Origin: Streptococcus pneumoniae
Lineage (GTDB): Bacteria > Bacillota > Bacilli > Lactobacillales > Streptococcaceae
Length of the DNA stretch: 64,000 nucleotides
Direction: 5' to 3'
Assembly: GCF_001457635.1 (NCBI RefSeq)
Contig: NZ_LN831051.1
Coordinates: 1,426,001-1,490,000 of the forward strand
Shown here: positions 58,029 to 64,000 of the stretch, one piece after another
Layout: every line of letters starts with the position of its first letter
Position numbering within the stretch: the first letter of the stretch is position 1
Made by a program: the position numbers and the translations under genes
Notes under the pieces: model-generated
Seen by the model: only the letters and a program-made list of their open reading frames with translations
What the model was told of the DNA's origin: nothing
Databases searched by the model: none

Positions 58029-59144
58029 CTAACCTCCGATAATTTCTTTTAAGGTTTTTGCGAGGGTTTGTAGGTCTTCAACGGTATTTTGTGGCGACAA
58101 ACTGATGCGAAGGGATTCCTTCAAGCGTTCTGAATTTGCGCCATACATGGCTTCAAGAACATGGCTGGATTGGACAACGCCTGCAGTACAGGCTGAGCCA
58201 GTAGAGATTGAAATTCCAGCTAAATCTAGCCGAAGGAGTAAGAGGTCATTTTTCTGACCAGGAAATCCAATATTGAGAACATAAGGGAGATGATGTTTTC
58301 CTCTATTCAAGTAATACTGAATGCCCTCCAGCTCTGCCAGAAAGGCAGTTTCTAGATTTTGTACATGTTGAAAATGTTCTTCTTGTTTTTCTAGGTCTTC
58401 TTTTAGGGCTGCAACCATGCCTACGATAGCAGGCAGATTTTCAGTTCCTGCACGTTTTTTCTGTTCCTGGTCTCCGCCATGTAGATAGGAATCAAAGTCC
58501 ATGCTAGATGCGTAGAGAAAACCGATTCCCTTAGGACCATGGAATTTGTGGGCAGAAGCAGTGAGAAAATCAATGCCCAATTCTTCTGAATGAATTGGGA
58601 TTTTACCAATAGCCTGAACTGCATCAACATGATAGGCAGCAGGGTGTTGCTTGAGTATTTGGCCAATTTCAGCGATGGGCAGTAGGTTTCCTGTCTCATT
58701 ATTGGTAAACATGGTAGAAACCAAAATCGTATCGTCACGTAAAGCCTTTTGAATTTGCTGGGCTGTGATTTCTTGATTTTCTGGCTGGATAATGGTTGCT
58801 TCAAACCCAAAGTGTTGAACCAAGTAATCAATTGTTTCAAGGACAGCATGGTGCTCGATGGCAGTTGTGATGATATGTTTTCCTTGTTCTTGGTGACGAA
58901 GACAGTAGCCAATGATGGTAGTATTATTGCCTTCAGTCCCACCAGAAGTGAAAAAGATATGTTGAGGTTTTGTCCTTAGTAACTGGGCTAGTTCCTGACG
59001 GGCTTCTCGCAAGAGTTTGCCAGCTTGACGACCATGACCATGAATACTAGAAGGATTTCCGTGGGTTTCTTGCATAACCTTGGTCATAGCTGAAATAGCA
59101 ACTGCTGACATAGGAGTCGTTGCAGCATTGTCCAAATAAATCAA
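58029..59144 (-). CDS. Cysteine desulfurase (NifS/IscS-like)
   Basis: PLP enzyme taking sulfur from cysteine for Fe-S clusters or tRNA thiolation. The 371 residues show the PLP Lys in SAHKFHGPKGIGFLY, HVDAVQAIGK, and the active Cys in STGSACTAG near residue 325, in a long flexible loop as in group I enzymes. Which acceptor it serves is not clear, since no scaffold gene is near. Confidence 0.92.
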   Translation of the reverse strand: MIYLDNAATTPMSAVAISAMTKVMQETHGNPSSIHGHGRQAGKLLREARQELAQLLRTKPQHIFFTSGGTEGNNTTIIGYCLRHQEQGKHIITTAIEHHAVLETIDYLVQHFGFEATIIQPENQEITAQQIQKALRDDTILVSTMFTNNETGNLLPIAEIGQILKQHPAAYHVDAVQAIGKIPIHSEELGIDFLTASAHKFHGPKGIGFLYASSMDFDSYLHGGDQEQKKRAGTENLPAIVGMVAALKEDLEKQEEHFQHVQNLETAFLAELEGIQYYLNRGKHHLPYVLNIGFPGQKNDLLLLRLDLAGISISTGSACTAGVVQSSHVLEAMYGANSERLKESLRISLSPQNTVEDLQTLAKTLKEIIGG

Positions 59145-59153
59145 AGAATCACC

Positions 59154-60113
59154 TTATTTCTTTTTATTGTAGGCAAAGAGTGGGCTGACTGGTTTTCTTT
59201 CGTGAATACGTACGATAGCATCACCAATTAACTCACTAGCAGTGATATAGCATACATTTTTAGGAGTTTTTTCTTTTGTTGCTACTGAATCAGTCACAAG
59301 AATTTCTTTAATATTAGTATTGTCAAGAAGCTCAGCAGCTCCCTCGACGAAGAGACCGTGGCTAGAAACAGCATAAATTTCTGTAGCTCCTTCACGTTCA
59401 ACGATTTTAGAAGCTTCAGAGAAGGTACGTCCTGTATTTAAAATATCATCAATCAAGATAGCTTTCTTACCTTCAACATCACCAATAATATAACCTTCGT
59501 TACGAGTTGCATCGTCTTGAGGGTAGTCGATAATGGCGATAGGAGCATCAAGATATTCAGCCAGGCTACGCGCACGTTTGACACCTGAATTTTTAGGGCT
59601 AACGACAACAACATCTGAACCAAGCAATCCTTTATCGCAGTAATGTTTTGCGAATAGGGGAACAGTGAAAAGATTATCCACTGGAATATCAAAGAAACCT
59701 TGAACCTGAACGGCATGCAAATCAAGAGTCAGGATACGATCAACTCCAGCCTTAACCAGCATATTGGCAACTAGTTTTGCTGTAAGTGGCTCACGAGGAC
59801 AAGCAATGCGGTCTTGACGTGCATAGCCAAAATATGGAAGGACAACGTTGATACTGTGGGCACTTGCACGCACACAAGCATCGACCATGATTAACAATTC
59901 CATTAGGTGGTTGTTGACAGGGAAACTTGTTGATTGGATGATGTAAACATCATAACCACGGACACTTTCTTCGATATTTACTTGGATTTCTCCGTCTGAA
60001 AATTGACGTGATGATAGTTTTCCAAGTGGGACACCAACAGCTTGGGCAATTTTTTGTGCAATCTCTTGGTTAGAGTTGAGTGCGAAAAGTTTCATGTTTT
60101 TTCTATCTGACAT
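59154..60113 (-). CDS. prs: Ribose-phosphate pyrophosphokinase
   Basis: Makes PRPP for nucleotide, His and Trp synthesis. The 319 residues have the ATP-binding flexible loop with [19 protein letters not shown] and PRPP-binding motif [17 protein letters not shown], and begin [16 protein letters not shown]. Streptococci commonly carry two prs genes; this is the one next to the cysteine desulfurase. The gap 60114-60225 to the CYTH gene shows no recognised feature. Confidence 0.95.
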   Translation of the reverse strand: MSDRKNMKLFALNSNQEIAQKIAQAVGVPLGKLSSRQFSDGEIQVNIEESVRGYDVYIIQSTSFPVNNHLMELLIMVDACVRASAHSINVVLPYFGYARQDRIACPREPLTAKLVANMLVKAGVDRILTLDLHAVQVQGFFDIPVDNLFTVPLFAKHYCDKGLLGSDVVVVSPKNSGVKRARSLAEYLDAPIAIIDYPQDDATRNEGYIIGDVEGKKAILIDDILNTGRTFSEASKIVEREGATEIYAVSSHGLFVEGAAELLDNTNIKEILVTDSVATKEKTPKNVCYITASELIGDAIVRIHERKPVSPLFAYNKKK

Positions 60114-60225
60114 TATAGACCGTCCTCTGTAAACTTTATAAATCCTAGTTATATTTACCTTACATATATGAACTGGGGTTTGTGTATTTTTATCTTTTCT
60201 ATTTTACCAAAAAATGGAGATTATT

Positions 60226-60795
60226 TCAGCTATTTTTCATACTTTTGACAAATCGAACCAATTTTGAAGGAGCTTTTTGGTAGGAAATCTGATTTTTCTC
60301 TAAAAATTGTCGGAAATCCTGTTTGCCTTGCTCATGATTTTCCACTTCAAGCTCCAATTCGTAATCTGTTATATCAAAGTATCGGCTCTGATCCAGTGCC
60401 ATGAGACCAATAGCTGTTTTCATTTCATAGCGAAGCGTTGTTAGACAACCAAGAACCTGCCAGTTCTTACTTTGGATACCATGTTTCGCCAATTCATCCA
60501 GTACTAGTCCTTGAGGAAGTTCTTCCTTACTCAGATAGTCCTCAGCATCTTTTAGTTGCAATTTTTGGTTGTATTCCATGTTTCCAACACTCTGCGGGAC
60601 TTTGAGTGTCAACTCAGCCCAGTCTTCAAAGGTTCGAATGCGCATAGCGACTTTCTTTTCTCGCAGTTCAAAATCAGGCGTGTCGATGTAGTAATTTGTT
60701 TGAAGAACAGGAGTGACACCTGTGAACTGGTCTTTTAGACGATTGTATTCATCTTTTTTCAATAGTGTTTTCAATTCAATTTCTAAATGTTTCAT
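60226..60795 (-). CDS. CYTH-domain protein
   Basis: A 189-residue triphosphate tunnel protein: N-terminal EIELKTLL (ExExK) and alternating charged strands (KVAMRIRTF, AELTLKVPQ, YELELEVENHEQG) as in adenylyl cyclase/thiamine triphosphatase enzymes. Probably a Mg2+-dependent phosphohydrolase on polyphosphate or a nucleoside triphosphate. It is divergent from the (p)ppGpp synthetase gene relQ. Confidence 0.88.
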   Translation of the reverse strand: MKHLEIELKTLLKKDEYNRLKDQFTGVTPVLQTNYYIDTPDFELREKKVAMRIRTFEDWAELTLKVPQSVGNMEYNQKLQLKDAEDYLSKEELPQGLVLDELAKHGIQSKNWQVLGCLTTLRYEMKTAIGLMALDQSRYFDITDYELELEVENHEQGKQDFRQFLEKNQISYQKAPSKLVRFVKSMKNS

Positions 60796-60831
60796 TTTTC
60801 TTACCTTTTTTTATCGTTGAAAGCGGATTTA

Positions 60832-60840
60832 TGGTATAAT
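60832..60840 (+). promoter_or_regulatory. Extended -10 promoter of relQ-nadK-rluD
   Basis: TGGTATAAT at 60832-60840; relQ starts at 60923 after SD AAGGGAG. Confidence 0.65.
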
Positions 60841-60922
60841 AAGCATTGTATTTATTGTATATGAATCTGGAGAAAAAATCAAAGATATTTTTGACGGATA
60901 ATATGAGAACAAGGGAGAATAT

Positions 60923-61594
60923 ATGACCTTAGAATGGGAAGAATTTCTAGATCCTTACATTCAAGCTGTTGGTGAGTTAAAGATTAAACTTCGTGGTATT
61001 CGTAAGCAATATCGTAAGCAAAATAAGCATTCTCCAATTGAGTTTGTGACCGGTCGAGTCAAGCCAATTGAGAGCATCAAAGAAAAAATGGCTCGTCGTG
61101 GCATTACTTATGCGACCTTGGAACACGATTTGCAGGATATTGCTGGCTTACGTGTGATGGTTCAGTTTGTAGATGACGTCAAGGAAGTAGTGGATATTTT
61201 GCACAAGCGTCAGGATATGCGAATCATACAGGAGCGAGATTACATTACTCATAGAAAAGCATCAGGCTATCGTTCCTATCATGTGGTAGTAGAATATACG
61301 GTTGATACCATCAATGGAGCTAAGACTATTTTGGCAGAAATTCAAATTCGTACTTTGGCCATGAATTTCTGGGCAACGATAGAACATTCTCTCAACTACA
61401 AGTACCAAGGGGATTTCCCAGATGAGATTAAGAAGCGACTGGAAATTACAGCTAGAATCGCCCATCAGTTGGATGAAGAAATGGGTGAAATTCGTGATGA
61501 TATCCAAGAAGCCCAGGCACTTTTTGATCCTTTGAGTAGAAAATTAAATGACGGTGTAGGAAACAGTGACGATACAGATGAAGAATACAGGTAA
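60923..61594 (+). CDS. relQ: Small alarmone synthetase RelQ
   Basis: Single-domain (p)ppGpp synthetase. The 223 residues carry the synthetase signatures: [17 protein letters not shown], the GTP-binding loop [21 protein letters not shown], and [22 protein letters not shown] with the catalytic Glu. No hydrolase, TGS or ACT domains are present. It overlaps nadK, starting a tightly packed operon with the RNA pseudouridine synthase gene. Confidence 0.94.
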
Positions 61595-62396
61595 ACGAAT
61601 TGATCTGATAGCCAATAGAAAACCGCAGAGTCAAAGGGTTTTGTATGAATTGCGAGATCGTTTGAAGAGAAATCAGTTTATACTCAATGATACCAATCCG
61701 GATATTGTCATTTCCATTGGCGGGGATGGTATGCTCTTGTCGGCCTTTCATAAGTACGAAAATCAGCTTGACAAGGTCCGCTTTATCGGTCTTCATACTG
61801 GACATTTGGGCTTCTATACAGATTATCGTGATTTTGAGTTGGACAAGCTAGTGACTAATTTGCAGCTAGATACTGGGGCAAGGGTTTCTTACCCTGTTCT
61901 GAATGTGAAGGTCTTTCTTGAAAATGGTGAAGTTAAGATTTTCAGAGCACTCAACGAAGCCAGCATCCGCAGGTCTGATCGAACCATGGTGGCAGATATT
62001 GTAATAAATGGTGTTCCCTTTGAACGTTTTCGTGGAGACGGGCTAACAGTTTCGACACCGACTGGTAGTACTGCCTATAACAAGTCTCTTGGCGGTGCTG
62101 TTTTACACCCTACCATTGAAGCTTTGCAATTAACGGAAATTGCCAGCCTTAATAATCGTGTTTATCGAACACTGGGCTCTTCCATTATTGTGCCTAAGAA
62201 GGATAAGATTGAACTTATTCCAACAAGAAACGATTATCATACTATTTCGGTTGACAATAGCGTTTATTCTTTCCGTAATATTGAGCGTATTGAGTATCAA
62301 ATCGACCATCATAAGATTCACTTTGTCGCGACTCCTAGCCATACCAGTTTCTGGAACCGTGTTAAGGATGCCTTTATCGGTGAGGTGGATGAATGA
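61578..62396 (+). CDS. nadK: NAD kinase
   Basis: Phosphorylates NAD+ to NADP+. From the ATG at 61578 the protein has 272 residues, the usual length; a GTG at 61566 is also possible. Motifs: [13 protein letters not shown] (GGDG), ALNEASIRR (NE) and TPTGSTAYN. It overlaps relQ by 17 bases and rluD by four. Confidence 0.93.
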
Positions 62397-63289
62397 GGTT
62401 TGAATTTATCGCAGATGAACATGTCAAGGTTAAGACCTTTTTAAAAAAGCACGAGGTTTCTAAGGGATTGCTGGCTAAGATTAAGTTTCGAGGTGGAGCT
62501 ATTCTGGTCAATAATCAACCGCAAAATGCAACGTATCTATTGGACGTTGGAGACTACGTTACCATTTACATTCCCGCTGAGGAAGGCTTTGAAACCTTGG
62601 AGGCTATTGAGCATCCATTAGATATTCTCTATGAGGATGACCACTTTCTAGTCTTGAATAAACCCTATGGAGTGGCTTCTATTCCTAGTGTCAATCACTC
62701 TAACACCATTGCCAATTTTATCAAGGGTTACTATGTCAAGCAAAATTATGAAAATCAGCAGGTTCACATTGTTACCAGACTAGATAGGGACACTTCTGGC
62801 TTGATGCTCTTTGCCAAGCACGGTTATGCCCATGCACGATTAGACAAGCAGTTGCAGAAGAAATCTATCGAGAAACGCTACTTTGCTTTGGTTAAGGGAG
62901 ATGGACATTTGGAGCCAGAAGGGGAAATTATTGCTCCGATTGCGCGTGATGAAGATTCCATTATTACCAGACGAGTGGCTAAAGGCGGAAAGTATGCCCA
63001 TACTTCATACAAGATTGTAGCTTCTTATGGAAATATTCACTTGGTCTATATTCACCTGCACACTGGTCGAACCCATCAAATCCGAGTCCATTTTTCTCAT
63101 ATCGGTTTTCCTTTGCTGGGAGATGATTTGTATGGTGGTAGTCTGGAAGATGGTATTCAACGTCAGGCTCTGCATTGCCATTACCTATCCTTTTATCATC
63201 CATTTTTAGAGCAAGACTTGCAGTTAGAAAGTCCCTTGCCGGATGATTTCAGTAACCTTATTACCCAGTTATCAACTAATACTCTATAA
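62393..63289 (+). CDS. RluA-family pseudouridine synthase (RluD-like)
   Basis: A 298-residue rRNA or tRNA pseudouridine synthase. N-terminal S4-like domain ([27 protein letters not shown]), catalytic Asp in [21 protein letters not shown], and [23 protein letters not shown]. The exact target uridine cannot be set from sequence. It starts with ATGA overlap to nadK. Confidence 0.9.
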
Positions 63290-63332
63290 AAACTGTCTCA
63301 GAGTATAATTATTATCTTAAAGGAGAAAACTC

Positions 63333-64000
63333 ATGGAAGTTTTTGAAAGTCTCAAAGCCAACCTTGTTGGTAAAAATGCTCGTATCGTTCTCCCTGAAGG
63401 GGAAGAGCCTCGTATTCTTCAAGCAACAAAACGCTTAGTAAAAGAAACAGAAGTGATTCCTGTTTTGCTTGGAAATCCTGAAAAAATTAAAATTTATCTT
63501 GAAATTGAAGGAATCATGGATGGTTATGAGGTCATCGACCCTCAACATTATCCTCAATTTGAAGAAATGGTTTCTGCCTTGGTGGAGCGTCGCAAGGGCA
63601 AAATGACTGAAGAAGATGTACGCAAGGTTTTGGTTGAAGATGTCAACTACTTTGGTGTGATGTTGGTTTACTTGGGCTTGGTTGATGGAATGGTGTCAGG
63701 AGCGATTCACTCAACAGCTTCAACAGTTCGTCCAGCTCTACAAATCATCAAAACTCGTCCAAATGTAACTCGTACTTCAGGAGCCTTCCTCATGGTTCGT
63801 GGTACGGAACGTTACCTATTTGGAGACTGTGCCATTAACATCAATCCAGATGCAGAAGCCTTGGCTGAAATTGCCATCAACTCAGCAATCACAGCTAAGA
63901 TGTTTGGCATCGAACCTAAAATTGCCATGTTGAGCTATTCTACTAAAGGTTCAGGGTTTGGTGAAAGCGTTGATAAGGTCGTTGAAGCAACTAAAATTGC
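63333..64000 (+). CDS. pta: Phosphate acetyltransferase (3' end outside window)
   Basis: Converts acetyl-CoA and phosphate to acetyl phosphate in the acetate pathway. The first 222 codons are present, starting MEVFESLKANLVGKNARIVLPEG with SD AAAGGAG. The frame is open to the end of the window. Conserved parts include VSGAIHSTASTVRPALQIIKT, TSGAFLMV and FGDCAINI. A TATAAT at 63303-63308 may be a promoter, so it may be only partly coupled to rluD. Confidence 0.93.
   Translation, partial: MEVFESLKANLVGKNARIVLPEGEEPRILQATKRLVKETEVIPVLLGNPEKIKIYLEIEGIMDGYEVIDPQHYPQFEEMVSALVERRKGKMTEEDVRKVLVEDVNYFGVMLVYLGLVDGMVSGAIHSTASTVRPALQIIKTRPNVTRTSGAFLMVRGTERYLFGDCAININPDAEALAEIAINSAITAKMFGIEPKIAMLSYSTKGSGFGESVDKVVEATKI

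Overview
The window is a low-GC Firmicute chromosome segment from the Streptococcus pneumoniae / pseudopneumoniae / mitis group. Three things support this: the proteins read as near-identical to pneumococcal ones I know by sequence (MutX, VicRKX, RelBE2, GyrA, Ldh, SrtA, UvrB); the genes are densely packed with ATGA and TAATG overlaps; and the repeats are typical of this group (two BOX elements, full and decayed RUP elements, one IS1381-like element). Family and gene-order statements come from memory of the families, not from a search.

Layout. 1-3.2 kb: the 3' part of an McrBC-type modification-dependent restriction system. 3.3-11.8 kb: guaC with a structured leader, tRNA-Arg(CCG), then the operon rnc-smc-two HAD phosphatases-ftsY. 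11.8-16.5 kb (minus strand): glnP-glnQ under a GlnR-type box, then zwf with its own promoter. 16.5-21.2 kb: a CPBP protease, uvrB, a frameshifted and an intact GNAT acetyltransferase, and mutX. 21.1-24.4 kb (minus): niacin (niaR, niaX) and pantothenate/CoA genes (panT, coaC, coaB), split by an expanded RUP. 24.5-30.7 kb: fhs, a BOX, mutY, vicRKX. 30.7-32.3 kb: relBE2 and a voltage-gated-type K+ channel in what looks like a variable slot. 32.3-37.8 kb: ldh (minus), gyrA-srtA, a RUP and an FNT transporter. 37.9-42 kb: a decayed O-acetylhomoserine sulfhydrylase gene, a DUF2130 protein, truB, and a tiny double-glycine-type peptide gene overlapping a bacteriocin-immunity-like gene. 42-50.8 kb: udk, then xseA-xseB-ispA-tlyA-argR-recN-phosphatase, then lepA. 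50.8-52.9 kb: a decaying PTS locus with a BOX, IS1381 and a RUP stub. 53-64 kb: pcrA, radC behind a hairpin holding a competence-box-like sequence, a minus-strand block (amidotransferase, rex, DUF4649, DUF1831, cysteine desulfurase, prs, CYTH) and the plus-strand operon relQ-nadK-rluD-pta (pta is cut by the window end).

How the genes work together. The window is rich in DNA maintenance functions (Smc, UvrB, MutX/MutY of the oxidised-guanine system, ExoVII, RecN, GyrA, PcrA, RadC), nitrogen and cofactor uptake (GlnPQ, NiaX, PanT/CoaBC, Fhs) and stress or redox control (VicRK, RelBE2, Rex, RelQ).

Most interesting points: (1) the unannotated-size GG-type peptide with an overlapping immunity-like gene downstream of truB; (2) a terminator-like hairpin that buries the radC ribosome binding site and carries a ComX-box-like sequence at its loop; (3) a MutY lacking all Fe-S cysteines; (4) predicted leaderless starts for coaB and mutY; (5) a RUP containing five perfect 14-bp tandem copies; (6) the decaying PTS and sulfhydrylase genes.
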